In this document: positions 1 through 11,367 of the stretch, piece after piece
Numbering within the stretch: the stretch's first letter is position 1
Layout: each line of letters opens with the position of its first letter
Source: Colius striatus
Lineage: Eukaryota > Chordata > Aves > Coliiformes > Coliidae
NCBI RefSeq assembly: GCF_028858725.1
Contig: NC_084776.1
Coordinates: 5,022,001-5,086,000 of the forward strand
DNA length: 64,000 nucleotides
Direction: 5' to 3'
Notes under the pieces: generated by a model
Databases searched by the model: none
What the model saw: the letters and a program-made list of their open reading frames with translations, nothing else
What the model was told of the DNA's origin: nothing
Translations under genes and position numbers: made by a program

Positions 1-340
1 TGCTCCCAGATGGCAGCTGAAGCCTCTGGGGAAAAGCCGTGGGGCTGATGCTGCCTTTATCCCTCTCACCTGGTGACGTTTCGGAAGGGCTCACGGGATC
101 TCTGACCCTGCTGCAGCATCACGGAGGGAGAAACACGCTCGGGAGGATCCACCAGATGAAGGCTCCACTGAAGATGAAACCGACCAGCGGTGGTTTGAAG
201 CAGAGCAGCGCTCGGGACTCGCGCACGGCTCTTGCGTGACCCCTGGTGTCCGCGCTGCCCGCGGCTCGTCCCGCACAGCTCCGGGGCTCCGCCGCCGTCA
301 CTTTTAAGGTACGAGTACACGCAAAAATGAAGCTGTTTTT

Positions 341-393
341 GCAGGGGGTTGGGCTGGATGAGCTCTAGAAGATCCTTCCCAGCCCCACCATTG
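341..393 (+). repeat. CR1 LINE 3' tail fragment
   Basis: The stretch reads gcagggggttgggctggatg, then a gatccttcccagcccc segment. This is the standard last 50 bases of avian CR1 elements. It is heavily truncated and lacks the terminal octamer repeats. Confidence 0.7.
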
Positions 394-1012
394 CGGGGAG
401 CCATATTGATAAAGTAACTGCTGCTAATTAGGTGCTATGAAACTGATCAGCCAATTAACAGTTGTGTGGCTGCAGATACACGAGGGTGCACACGTGTGTG
501 TGATTAGAACAAACACACTTTGTGTCTCTGCAACCAGAGCTTTCTATGAATCGAATGCTTCATATAGTCAGAAATAGCTCTCAAAATACAAAGCTAGCTC
601 TAGAAATGAGATTCTGCTAAAGGTGACCTATGAGCATGTGATTTTTGAAACTTTCTTCTATATATACCTCAAAAAATGCTTCTATTTTCATCTATTAGAT
701 CTATATAAAGCTGTGTCACACACAGGCAGGAGGCTGAGCAAGAGTGGATGTGTCTGTGTTGTTAAAACATTTTTTGTGTCCTGTCTGTGTGTCTGTCAGT
801 AGGTCACACTGCCTCATCATGTGCAGGGAGCAGAAGAGCAAACACACGTGTATTTTATAACAAATATACTTTGAACTTAATATGGAACATACACACCAAA
901 AGCAGATCTTGATATCAATGATATCTGCATCTCCACAGACACACATCTGTGGATACACATATTTTAATGAGGAAATCAGTCAGTGGTTAGACTGGGGTTT
1001 TTTTTTCCCTTA

Positions 1013-1052
1013 CTATCTATATCTATATCTATATCTATATCTATATCTATCT
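1013..1052. repeat. Hexanucleotide microsatellite (ATCTAT)n
   Basis: About six tandem copies of a TATATC/ATCTAT unit follow a T-run. It is simple repeat DNA and likely length-polymorphic. Confidence 0.9.
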
Positions 1053-1350
1053 CCATATAGTGTAACCACATATCTCTAAGCATGTAGCACACACTATCTG
1101 CTATGTGCTCTCTACAAAATACTAATTTCAATGAAGCTTAAAATGAATTAATTGTTTTGTATCTAGGAATAAAATTCACTCCCAATAAGCAGCAGTTTGG
1201 GATGGCTCAGTGCACGCTGTTGATTCATATGTGGTCACACCTCGTGGTGTATCAAGTGTCTATAATGGGTGTGGTGGGGATGATGTAATAGACATCACTC
1301 TATCATTTTAATACTTGTATATAAGTATTAAAAATATAGTAGTGGTAATA

Positions 1351-1475
1351 GTGTGTGTGTATATATATATGTATATGTATATGTGTGTGTGTATATATAT
1401 ATATGTATGTATATGTGTGTGTGTATATATATATATGTATGTATATGTGTATATGTGTGTGTGTATATATATATA
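1351..1475. repeat. Compound (TG)n(TA)n microsatellite with 32-bp higher-order unit
   Basis: Alternating purine-pyrimidine dinucleotides run for about 125 bases. A (GT)5 block followed by a (AT)n block starts at 1351, 1383, 1415 and 1455. The first three are spaced exactly 32 bp apart, so the array grew by duplicating a compound unit rather than only by dinucleotide slippage. The composition is prone to Z-DNA or cruciform structure. It abuts the CR1 copy that starts near 1498. Confidence 0.9.
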
Positions 1476-1497
1476 AAAATAATATGTACTATATGAG

Positions 1498-2053
1498 CCA
1501 GCAGTGTGCCCTCATGGTCAAGAAGAATCAAGGGAGGTTCTCCTCCCCCTCTACCCTGCCCTGGTGAGGCCTCATCTGGAGTCCTGTGTCCAGTTCTGGG
1601 CTCCTCAGCTCAAGAGGGACAGGGAACTGCTGGAGAGAGGCCAGTGCAGGGCTACCAAGATGATCAAAGAATGGGAGCATCTTCCTTCTGAGGAAAGGCT
1701 GTGGGACCTGGGGCTGAGGAGACTGCAGGGGGATCTCATTAATATTGACAAATATCTATTGGGGCAGCACTTTTTTCTCTTGTATCCAGTGACAGGACAA
1801 GGGGTGATGGGATGAAGCTGGGACACAAACAGTTCCATTTAAACATAAGAAAATACTATGTGAGTGTTGAGGGGAGGGAGCCCTGGCCCAGGCTGCCCAG
1901 GGAGGGTGTGGAGGCTCCTTGGGAGGTCTTCAAACCCCACGTGGACACCTTCATGTGTGACCTGAGCTAGGTGGGACCTGCTTTTGGCAGGGGGTTTGGT
2001 CTAGATGATCTCTAAAGGTCCTTTCCAACCCCCACCATTCTATGATCCTGTAA
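1498..2053 (+). repeat. CR1 LINE, 3' part (sense on plus strand)
   Basis: The stretch carries the hallmark CR1 3' region: a ctggtgaggcctcatctgga segment, then a cagttctgggctcctcagc segment, then a ggctgcccagggagg segment. It ends with the gatgatctctaaaggtcctt motif and a ttctatgatcctgt tail. It is 5'-truncated, as most CR1 copies are, and has internal gaps compared with a typical copy. The short open frames inside it are shadows of this repeat. Confidence 0.95.
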
Positions 2054-2184
2054 TACAAGTACTAAAATCTGTGTATTATGTATAATAGGCCTCAGTGGTT
2101 GCCCCTCATCCCTCGGCAAGGCCCTGAGCCCAAACCCTGACACAGCAAAACAAGCACAAGGCTGAGAGAAGAAAAATTTAAAAG

Positions 2185-2190
2185 TTTATT
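2185..2190 (-). terminator. HLF: Polyadenylation signal AATAAA of HLF
   Basis: The minus strand reads taatgtttAATAAActttt here. A GT-rich block lies 25-50 nt further on, as expected for a CstF-binding downstream element. Cleavage is predicted at about 2165-2175. Confidence 0.65.
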
Positions 2191-5100
2191 AAACATTAAC
2201 AGACAAAAAAAAAAGAAAAAACAAAAGAAAAGAAAGATTTGGGCTGAACAGCATACAGGCTGCAATCCATCAGCACAGGTCTGGGATCTTACCCCTTAAA
2301 CTCCTAGTGAAACAGACGCTGTCTGTGGTGTTGCCAGAGATACGATGGTTGATCACACACAAGGGTTAATACACTTTTTTTTAATCCTTTTTCTTTCTTC
2401 ACATTAAAAAAAAAAGAGTCAATAAAATAAAAATAAGCTGCACATCTCTATTGTAAATCACATGCAAAAATAGCTTTTTCAGAAGCACTAACTGGGGTTA
2501 TTACAAACCCACAGAGGCGAGAGATTCGGGCTCGGCGCCGGGAATGTCTTGCTTTTGTGGATTCAAGTCAGAAGGTGATTTCCATGGTGCTGGGCTGAGT
2601 CACTTTAGCACCATTCTATATAGAAAACAAAATCATCTTCCCCTCCCTTCCCCTCTCTCCCCCAGCCTCCTCTGCCACGGGCTTTCCCACGGAGAGCCCC
2701 GGGGTGCTCGTCCTCCCCAACACCCCTCCAGTGCAATCCATTGCCAGAGGGCATTCTTTTGTAAAAAGAAATCATTCTCTTCTAAGTTTCAGCAAAAAAC
2801 AAAAGAGAAGACAAGCATTTCACCAATGCTTATAGCTCAGGAGAGCTCAGTGACATTATTAGACACATTATTAATTATTCTGCAAATATATATATTTCTA
2901 TTCTTATAAAATTACAGTTTCAGACACCTTCAAACTCCTTCATGAGCAACAGAAGCCATCAGAGGTGTGATGAGCCTGGCTAAGCTGGCCTTGGGATCTG
3001 AAAAATGAGCTCAGCTCTCATTGCTTTGCTTTTTAGTCCATTTTGGGGAGCCAGCCTGGCTCCCAGCCCTCCCACCTGGCGGGATGGGCCCAGGAGGCTG
3101 CTGAGCAGCTTTGGGGCCCCTGGGCAAGGCAGCTGCTGGGAACCCCTGTGCTCCTCCTGTGTGGCTGTGACTTCATAAATCTCTGATATTCAGCCTACAA
3201 AAACTCTACCATCTATCTCCCACCCTTTCCCTGCCCAAAAGAAACCAAGGAACGATCTGTACTTTTATTTCCAAGCTTCCTTTTGCATTTCAAGGGAACT
3301 GTTGTGCTCACAGGGCTCAGAGCTCACAGCCCACATCCTGCTGTCCCCAATATCTGTCCTCAGGCCCATTATAACCTGTTGCAAGTTGCTGTGTTGCTGC
3401 TAAAAGCGTGTCCTGGGCAGTGTCTGGCTGAGCTCTGCCACAGCCAGGGCAAAAAGAAAGTCTCTCTCATGGTGGCTCCAGCAGCTTGTGCCAAACACCA
3501 TCCCTCTCTTTTCTCTACCCACATCCAGTGGCTTCTACTGACCTTTAGAATATAATTTCCTAGGCTTGAAACTCTGCTGCAGCACATGGAAATTCAATTT
3601 GCTGAAGAAATGGTCCACAGGCAAGTTGAGGGAGGCTGACAAGTTGGGTCTGTTTGAGGAACAATGCCACTGATGGCAGGGTCTTTTTAATGCTGAACAA
3701 AATGCTGAGTCCTTTGTAAGGATCTCCTGAAGCATGAATAATGATTCAATGGAATGGACAACCTCGGTATTTGAAAGTGATGTCAAAACACTTAGGCAAA
3801 AAAAAAAAACCTGTGAGCAAGACATGTAGCACCATATTTTCCTCACGTTGCTAACTGGATGCAGGGTGTACCACTGCACACACAGAGATAGCTGTCGAAA
3901 AAAATGCATCTGGAAACAGCTTCTAGCAGCAGCTGAGAAATGAGTGTTTTGTTGTGATGGAATTACTCTTCTGCCTTTACAAAACACTGTACTGTCCAAT
4001 TGAGGGCTGAATTAAAACCCATGTTGTGCTGTGTCCCTATGGAACAATTTCTTTACATGTTTCTGATGGAAGATAAGTCTTTTCTTTTTCAGTAACATGG
4101 AAAATTCCTGGAGAGCTGTGTTACTGCCATAGAAACATCCCTTACAGCACAGACTGGGCCTGTGTGTGCCAGTGGTAGGCTTCAAATAGGAAAGATTTAA
4201 AAAAGAAAAGAAAAACAACCAGCCAACAAACCCCTAAGCATTTCCTCTCTGTACAATAATGGAGAATATATATCTTTGCTATATAGTTTAAACATGGAAT
4301 AGCTTTTTTTCCTCTTTCTGTTATATATATGTCTTTCAAAATACATTGTCAGTATTTGTACTTGAAAAATACTGTACAAAACAAACATCCTATAATTATT
4401 CTGTATAAACTTTATACACTTTATAACATCTATCCTTTTGGTCTATAGTAAACACTTAGATTGATTGGATTAACCACAGTATGTGACAACACCATCCCCT
4501 TCTGAAATACACCAGTGTCTCTTACATTCATTTGTTTCAGAAGTCCACTTTAGATTCGAACATACGTGTTCAGAAGCAAAGAGAGAGTTTAAAACGACAG
4601 AAAGTTCAGAACCATCAGTTCATGTCACACTCAAAACAACAATCACTAGGGGGGGAAAAAAAAGGGGGCTTTGCAAACCAGTGACTTCTTCTAAGTGAAT
4701 AAAAGTGATTCCTTTTTATAAACAGCAAGATATCGTCCACAGAAAATATGTTACAAAACATGGAGGGGGGGAAAAACCCAACTGAATTTAGGTACTTGTT
4801 TAGTTTGTAATCACAAAATGGAACCTGAAGAAAGGTGTTGCTAACTGAAAACAGAAGAGCCCCTCTGATTTCCACACTGGGTCCTATTTGACGTGATTAA
4901 CTCCGTTCTCCTTTCATTTAATTATCCTGCTTCTTACACACGCGCTCCCTAGAGCCAGGGGGACACCTAGCATGCTCACCTTCAGGGGTCTTTTACTCCT
5001 TAGCTGGTTTTGTTTGTTTGTTAAAGACATGACAACTCCTGTTGGGTGGGGGAACCATCCTAGGTCCAGTGGGACATCCGGGCAGCATGCGTGAGCGAGC

Positions 5101-5449
5101 GACAGGATTATTGCTTCAGGTACAGGCAGTGCAAGATACACACGCTGTGGCCTATCCACAGACTCCTACTACCTGGGGGCAGTGGGGAGGGAAGAAACCT
5201 TACTAGCCAGAGAGAAGCCATGATGGGATCTATCATGAGTACAGCTAACTCAGTCTAACAGCACTTTAAATCTGAAGACAAGTATCACCAAAACTTAAAA
5301 TACAACGAAAGCAAATCTATAAATTAATATCTCTGCAGTGTAGTACTGAATTATTCCTTGTGCACTCGAGTAGCATGTTAACTGTTCTGATTAGCCATAC
5401 TGAGACAACAGCTTGTCACTCTCCAGCACACTGACAGCTGCTTGCTTGG

Positions 5450-5512
5450 ACTTTTTTTTTCCTGTTTTTTTCTTTTTTCCTTTTTTTTTTCCTTTTTTTT
5501 CCTTTATTTTTA
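5450..5512. repeat. T-rich homopolymer tract in HLF 3'UTR
   Basis: Runs of seven to ten T separated by CC or C on the plus strand, so A/G-rich in the HLF transcript. Low-complexity sequence. Confidence 0.85.
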
Positions 5513-5609
5513 TCATAACTGACACCAGGAATCTTTCCAAGTCAATCAGGAGGATGGAGCTGGTCAGGAGAACATAAAAACCCTACTTCTGAAGCAGCAC
5601 TGGAGGAAA

Positions 5610-5627
5610 ATATATATATATATATAT
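5610..5627. repeat. (TA)n microsatellite in HLF 3'UTR
   Basis: About nine TA dinucleotides in a row. Self-complementary in RNA. Confidence 0.85.
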
Positions 5628-5727
5628 CTCATAATAAAAAGCTGACTAATGGAGGTTCTCAAGAGTCCAGGTAAAAATGTGGCACCCTTTGAAGAGGGCT
5701 TTGTAAAAATGGGACGTGCTGAGACAT

Positions 5728-5823
5728 GCACACACACACACTCACACACACACACACAGACACACACACACAGAGAGAGGAGCACACAGCCATAGATGTG
5801 TGAAAACACACACACACACACAC
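5728..5823. repeat. Two (CA)n tracts in HLF 3'UTR
   Basis: CA repeats with CT and GA interruptions at 5728-5778, and a purer tract at 5807-5823. In the HLF mRNA they read as UG/GU repeats, the sequence class bound by CELF and TDP-43-type proteins. That binding is known for the motif class and is not shown here. Confidence 0.85.
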
Positions 5824-5986
5824 GCAAACGAAACGAAAACACAACATTAAGTCAGTTTTGTTTCTGCTTCTGGTAAAGTGCTGAAGACAGAAAGGTTGGT
5901 TTGGGTGTGGTGCTATCAAACAGGAAACACATTGTCCATCTAGAGTCAAACTGCCAACCCCCAACAGAACAAAGAGAAAAAAGGGA

Positions 5987-6045
5987 ACCCCCACCCCCCC
6001 CCAAAACCTCCCTCCCAACCCCCTCCCACCCCTCGCTGCCCCCTG
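5987..6045 (-). promoter_or_regulatory. HLF: G-run cluster (predicted RNA G-quadruplex) just after HLF stop
   Basis: In mRNA sense this segment starts seven bases after the TAA. It carries GGGGG, GGGG, GGG, GGGGG, GGG, GGG, a run of ten G and GGGGG, separated by loops of one to six bases. Four or more G3+ runs with short loops fit the standard G-quadruplex pattern several times over. A role in translation termination, mRNA stability or localisation is inference. Confidence 0.6.
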
Positions 6046-6049
6046 GAAT

Positions 6050-6265
6050 TTACAGGGGGCCGTGTCGAGCTTCGTACTTGGCGAGGACGTTCTTGCACTT
6101 GCCCAGCTCCTTGCGCAGGTCGGCCACCTCCTGGCGCAGCGCCGAGTTCTCCTTCTCCAGGAAGGAGGCGCGGATGGCGATCTGGTTCTCCTTCAGCCGC
6201 CGCGCGTCCCGCGAGCGCTTCGCAGCCATGTTGTTCTTTCTGCGCCTTGCCCAGTATTTGTCGTC
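6050..6265 (-). CDS. HLF: HLF coding exon 4: basic region, leucine zipper, stop
   Basis: This exon encodes residues 222-292 and the TAA stop. It contains the whole DNA-binding and dimerisation module. The basic region includes [13 protein letters not shown], where N232, A235, A236, S239 and R240 align with the DNA-contacting residues of GCN4. The zipper heptads are L257, L264, L271, C278 and Y285. The protein ends KYEARHGPL, the HLF ending (TEF ends KYETRYGPL). It differs from human in this exon by one conservative I-to-V change at residue 281. The acceptor is minus-strand ttaatgagcag followed by GACGACAAATAC. PAR-bZIP dimers bind RTTAYGTAAY D-boxes in the nucleus. In human t(17;19) leukaemia this is the exon retained in the TCF3-HLF fusion. 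Confidence 0.98.
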   Translation of the reverse strand, partial: DDKYWARRRKNNMAAKRSRDARRLKENQIAIRASFLEKENSALRQEVADLRKELGKCKNVLAKYEARHGPL

Positions 6266-6489
6266 CTGCTCATTAAACACAGAAGGAGACAAAGGAGATA
6301 TTAGATTTTGGCAAACTGAGGGGCCATCGGGAAGAGTTGAACTCGCCACGCTTTGCCCTGGCGGCACCGGGCACTGCTGGGGCAGAAGGCGCGTGTGCAC
6401 ATAGCACAACCCACCCCAGGGGCACAGAGGCCTGCCCACGGCTGTGTCAAAGTGTTTACACTGACTCCCCTGTCCTCCTGACTGTGAAC

Positions 6490-6885
6490 ATGTGAGGAGT
6501 GGCTGAGGGAGCTGCAGATATTCAGCCTGGAGAAGAAGAGGCTGAGACGAGACATGATCATTCTCTACAACTCCCTGAGAGGAGGTTGTAGTGAGGTGGG
6601 GTTCAGTCTCTTCTCCCCAGTAATGAATGACAGGATAAGAGGAAACAGCCTCAAGTTGCCCCAGGATAGGTTTAGGTTGGAAATGAGGAAGAACTGTTTC
6701 CCTGAGAGGGTTGTCAGCCTCTGTGCCAGGCTGCCCAGGGAGCTGGGAGAGTGCCCAGCCCTGGAGATATTGCAAAGCCATGGAGCTGAGGTGCTGAGGG
6801 CCGTGGTTTAGTGCTGGGCTTGGCAGGGTGCAATGAATGGTTGAACCTTAAAGATATTTTCCAACCAAACTGATTCTATGATTCT
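6490..6885 (+). repeat. CR1 LINE 3' part in HLF intron 3
   Basis: The copy starts in the gctgagggagctgcagatat segment, runs through cctggagaagaagaggctg and a caggctgcccagggagctg segment, and ends ctgattctatgattc. These are in CR1 consensus order. It lies antisense to HLF, 225 bp upstream of exon 4. Confidence 0.93.
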
Positions 6886-9239
6886 TCCAAGGCAAACTGA
6901 AGCAGTCTTCCAGCAGCACACCCCACCTCACATCTGCACTGCCCTCCTTAGCACAGCCGCCTTCACACTGGTGACTCACTCACTACCGGTTACTAATTAC
7001 CTCTTGTATGTCCCTGCTCATCTTTGCCAGCCAACACCTAGTTCACTCTGTTGCTATCACCTATTTAATTTACAGCTTTTTTTCCTGCTCACAGCCCTTT
7101 CTCCACAGAGCTCCAAAGCCCTCCTATTTGCACCCTGCAAGTCACTGGAAGAGGATTCCTTGGCACAGCAATGCTGGCAGCTTTGGCACCATCGCATAGG
7201 GATTAGTACAATAGGCTTTGGCTGTGGAAAAAAACAAAGCATTTGCCAGAAATAGGTCCTCTAACCTCTGAAGTTTCATAAGCTAACACATTCCCAAAGT
7301 GTCATCCCTAGGAGATCACCCTACTGCATTGCTGCATCAATGGCTCTGAAGTCATGACTTAATTTCACCTCACTTTTCCACTCTCCCAGTGAACTGGCCT
7401 TCAGTGAAGTGGCACCTTGAGCGCTGCTTTGAAATGGAAGGAAGTTCTAGAGATTTGGAACAGCTCAGTAAATACAAAGTGGGCAGAATCTCATGAAAAG
7501 TGAAATTCAGTCCCCTGCAGAAGAAGAGTGATGCAGCCATTCAGTCCTCAAACTGCCCAGTCAACTCGTATCCCCTCCATTTTTACCGGCTCACATTTGC
7601 CAGCCTGGCTCTCTTGTTTCACTGAGCACAGCACTTCATCCAATCCATGGCACAGGAACCACCTACTCCTTCCTTGCACTGAGCAAACTCCCCACCACTT
7701 CCCCAGGCACTGCCAGGACCAACACCACTGCTCTGCATCTCCTCCTGCTGCTGGTAAAAGGCAAAGCAAAACCAGTGCTGCAGGTACTCCAGAACTGCCG
7801 TACTTTAGCTTAACAAGGTGTGCAGCAATGTTGATTTGGAGCCAGTGTATCTCTCAATTGCTCTTCACATGGGGACCCCCAAAAATCTTCTTAAACACAA
7901 GCACACGGCATAAAACTGTGACCCAAATCCTGTTTATAATTTCCCATCTCATGCCACTCCATAAAGATCAGCTTTAAGCAATTTGTTAGTGTGCCACCTA
8001 GGCTTCATCCCTCTTTATTTTAACAAATTGCTATGGCAAATCCCTTAATCCAGGCCTGAAAGAGGTAAGGCTGGCATTTCAAAATCACATGCAACCCAGA
8101 GACGATTGCTTGGTCTAATCTGCTTACCCTCCCCCAGAACCCAAGGGCAGTGACACATGCCAGGGCAGAAGCAGCACTTGGGTCAAGCACTCTGTAAGGA
8201 GTCAAGGGCAACTGATGGGATTATCTCTGAGAAATGAGAGACCCTGAACTTCTAGTTCAGCCTTAGGCTGAAAACTTATCTGCCCCACTGCTGCGTGTGA
8301 CACTGATATTTTCCACCTCTGGCATGGAGCAGTCCAACAGCATCTTTGGCAAAAGTTTGCTTTGATGGGTAAGGACACCTGAGAGAAAGCAAAACATGAT
8401 GAATGGCACTGAGGAGCAAACTCCAGTCTCCTCCCACCCACGCAGCCATTTCAGTACCAAACATCTCCCTTGAGTAGACCTCTTAGCACACTGCAGTGCC
8501 AACACTTTGCCCAGGGAAGTGATGGCAGGAGAGAAACCTGTCTGAAGAGAAGCTGAGGATGCTACAGACAAAGAAGCAGCAACATACCACCTGAAAATTA
8601 TGACTTCTGTGCTTTTAACTCACACAACAGCATCCCTAGGGATAAAAACAGCGAGCAGCAGCAGCTTCTCTCCCTACTGCCATCAATCTGGTGTAAACAC
8701 ATGGCATCCCAGTCTCTTCACATGCACAGCCAGGGACTCAGGCTGTGTTGTGGGGGGCCGTGGCAACAGGAAAATGAAACTGACTACCTCTGATAAAAAA
8801 GATCCTCTTGGAAGTCACATACTGGGGAAAGAATTTTGCAAATAATGACCATTTTCACAGTTGTTTGATAAGCTGAGTCAGCTGATCAGTTAGTTCTGCT
8901 CTCTTTGTGCTCTTTGCTCCTCATATCTCAGAAGCAGCGAGAGACATAATAGACAAGGGTGGTCCTTCTTTTAAAAATGGAATTATTAATTGTAAATGTT
9001 TTATTAAAACAAACTTCTCAGAAGAATAATTTTGTTCTGTTTCCTACAACTAGTTTAGATTCTTTCAGCTAGAACACTGTAGTGTTCCCACTCATTATTA
9101 AACACAGAGCTAAAGCAACTTCCAAACAAGACACAATATACTTCATCTGTCACCATCAGGGATCTCCACGGACTCTGTAAGAGACAGATTCTTCCTTCAG
9201 AATTCACAATCTATGCTGATGAGACAGATAGAGGATAGA

Positions 9240-9390
9240 GGAAAAGGAAACGTGATCAGACAGACCGTTTCATAAGTGGGAAATATGGGACAAAGTAAGC
9301 TTGTCTAAGGTCAGGCAGGAAGTTTGTGGCACACAAAGGAAATGAATACTGGTCTCATGAATCTCAACTGTTGCTTAACTAACAAGGGAC
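9240..9390 (-). repeat. Ancient tRNA-derived SINE remnant (MIR/CORE-SINE-like)
   Basis: The order is a cataagtgggaaatatggg segment, then a ctaaggtcaggcaggaagt segment, then gaatactggtctcatgaatc. This resembles the reverse complement of the widespread amniote MIR-like SINE body, which reads as paying attention to 'aaggtcacacaggaagt' followed by a 'caggtctcctgagtc' block. Divergence is high, so the family name is tentative. Confidence 0.5.
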
Positions 9391-9558
9391 ATCCTCCCTT
9401 TAGTCTTATTCAGAGCTGTTAACAGTTTTATTCTACAACAAAGCCATCCTCAGTTTAGCACATTTACCTTACAGGAGAAAAAAGTCATGCTCCAAATCTC
9501 TATCTCACAGAGTAACTGTCAGAGAGTATGAACTACCTCGTCACCAGTTCCAATTTAC

Positions 9559-9779
9559 CTTCAGGTCATCTGGAATGAAGACTTTGCGAGCTTTCTTAAT
9601 CATGGGCTGTGGTTTCAGCTCCTCTTCGGAGAATTTGCGTTTACGAGGGTCAAACATCTCCTGGCCAGGAATACTGGAAAGAGCAAGATCTGCAGGGTCA
9701 GGTTCGTAACCAACAGGAACTTGGATAGTCTCAGGATCAATGGGACTTGGTGTGTTTCGGTTTGCTGGCAAGATCTGAC
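9559..9779 (-). CDS. HLF: HLF coding exon 3: PAR domain
   Basis: The exon completes glycine 148, split with exon 2, and encodes residues 149-221. It is the proline- and acidic-rich (PAR) region that defines the HLF/TEF/DBP family and extends the basic region: [20 protein letters not shown], then [20 protein letters not shown], then [11 protein letters not shown]. The KKARK and DPRKRK clusters are plausible nuclear-localisation contributors. The splice sites are minus-strand ctgtag|GTCAGATC and CTGAAG|gtaaat. Length and sequence are near-identical to human HLF (for example D-to-E changes). The exon is phase 0 at its 3' end. Confidence 0.98.
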
Positions 9780-10027
9780 CTACAGAAATAAAGGATAAAT
9801 TCAACTATGTTAGAAGAAAATATGTAAATAGTGTCACTGAACATAGACTGTAGATCTCTAAATACCTTCCATGCCATAATTCCTTAAGCTCTGTAAATTT
9901 GTATCTACTTGTTAAATATCAGGTTGTCCACTTTGTAGGGTACATATTCAGATCCAGACATGCTCAGGATGTGATTTTCAGAACTGGTTCCTAAATCCAG
10001 TTGCTAATCCTGGATGCCCATGTCAGA

Positions 10028-10175
10028 TCACGGAATCACAGAATGCTTTGGGTTAGAAAGGGCCTTAGAGGTCATCTACTTCGAAGCCCTTGCCACAGGC
10101 AGGGACACCTTCCACTAGACCAGGTTGTTCAAAGCCCCATCTAGCCTGGCCCTGAACACTTCCAGGGATGGGGCT
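10028..10175 (-). repeat. CR1 LINE 3' fragment (antisense on plus strand)
   Basis: The plus strand reads cacggaatcacagaatgctt, then gttagaaagggccttagagg, and later a ccactagaccaggttg segment and cacttccagggatgggg. This is the reverse complement of the CR1 3' end. Confidence 0.93.
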
Positions 10176-11367
10176 TATCTGCACCAGTGATCTAAAGATC
10201 CTTGAATCCAACACTGAGTCACACTGGTCTGTTGCAGGCAGATGACATATTGCTCCAACCTGTGACAATTCAGTATCATCACATCCTGAGGAACAAATCC
10301 TAAGTACCATCATTTAGCTCCGATTTATCCCCCACACTGAAATCCTTCCCAGTTTGCTCACACACAGATTTCTTCAGATATATCTTTAAGGACACATTTA
10401 GCTCACAAACAAGACACAGCACTTGCAATAGGACAACCCCTCATCAAAATGTAGTTTCAAGCTGTGCTGAAGCTCTCCACTAAAGAGATTGCTATTTTCT
10501 ACAAAATCCTACCAGTGATATTCCAAAAGTGAAGGAAACTAGCAACATGAAAGGCCACAATGACTACTTAAAGATGCTCTGCCAAAAGAAAAGAACACTT
10601 ATTTATGCCACAGTGCCCTTTTATGGTAGATACAATCCCATTATAAAAGAGCCTCTCCCCAGAAAAGGATATCCCACCCGTTTTTGGTTTTTAATCTTAA
10701 ATATAGCCTTTGAGATCCTACAGCACCAATTCAGGCACCATCCCCGCTACAAACCCCATTTAAAAACTCAACCAAAGGTTCCCAAAATAGGATCCTAAAG
10801 TCAGCTGCCTGAACACAGCCTGTCCCCAGGGGCAGGATTTTCGGTTTTCACATGCCTTGGAAGCAGGAGCCTCATAGACTTCAGAGGGAGGACTTCTGAT
10901 TGAAGCAGATATTCTTTTATAACTGTTGGCTATTAGCTCATTGGGTTTGACTTTAGAGATACAACAGCTTTCACAACGACCCAAACATCCTGTGACTGCA
11001 TAATATTTCCTTCTTTGTGCCCAAACCGTCAAGATTTAGGGTGTAAAATGGCAAACACGAAGTGCAACTTCTAATTCCAAACCAAGGCCACCGTTAACAA
11101 TGTAGGTTTTATTTTAGCCTAGAAGATCGCGGCAACAACACTGGAACCGCGGAGAAAACGCACCGGGGGAATTGCATTGTGCAGAGCGGGGCCAGGGAAC
11201 CGCGAGCTCGGCGGTTTAAAAACAGCCCCGATAAAAATCAGCTTCCAGGAAAGGCGAGGAAGGGCCCGGGAGAAAAGGAGGATCAAAGCTGTTAAAATAT
11301 AGCTTTGTCTGTAGGGAAAGCATCCCGCCACGGCCTCGCACTCTCCCCCGCGCCCGGCCGCGCCGCG

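Larger units (their letters stand above)
1..2164. other. Downstream intergenic flank of HLF
   Basis: No protein-coding exon is recognisable here on either strand; open frames are short and fall in repeats. The stretch holds a CR1 tail, a hexanucleotide repeat, a TG/TA repeat and a longer CR1 copy, listed separately. In mammals the neighbour on this side of HLF is MMD, but no MMD exon is visible. Bases 400-1000 look like unremarkable AT-rich unique DNA. Confidence 0.6.
2165..6049 (-). other. HLF: HLF 3' untranslated region
   Basis: This 3.9-kb stretch follows the HLF stop codon on the minus strand, and mammalian HLF mRNAs are also known for a multi-kilobase 3'UTR. It ends with an AATAAA signal at 2190-2185. 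A TG-rich stretch at about 2160-2135 (minus strand ttgtgcttgttttgctgtg) suits the downstream cleavage element. The interior is AT-rich with a (TA)n tract, two (CA)n tracts and a long T-rich tract. No protein-coding frame is credible. Earlier AATAAA-like signals could give shorter forms. The exact 3' end is inferred. Confidence 0.75.
6266..9558 (-). other. HLF: HLF intron 3
   Basis: This 3293-bp phase-0 intron has donor AAG|gtaaat and acceptor gagcag|GAC. It holds a CR1 copy and an ancient SINE remnant, and otherwise looks like unremarkable unique DNA. Breakpoints of human TCF3-HLF translocations fall in the equivalent intron, and the phase-0 junction keeps the bZIP module intact when it is transferred. 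Confidence 0.9.

Noticed and set aside
1328-1567. Tyr/Ile/Thr/His repeat-like peptides
   Set aside because: They are translations of the TG/TA microsatellite.
1504-1838. Open frames of 60-100 codons on both strands
   Set aside because: They lie inside a 5'-truncated CR1 3' region. The CR1 protein-coding part is absent.
1-2164. Presence of MMD exons, the mammalian neighbour on the other side
   Set aside because: No multi-pass membrane protein exon is visible; only repeats and unique DNA.
3060-3090. CTCF-like ccacctggcggg in the HLF 3'UTR
   Set aside because: It departs from the core consensus at several positions, unlike the site at 11368.
5901-6404. 167-codon plus-strand frame over the last HLF exon
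   Set aside because: It is the antisense shadow of HLF exon 4 and the G-run stretch.
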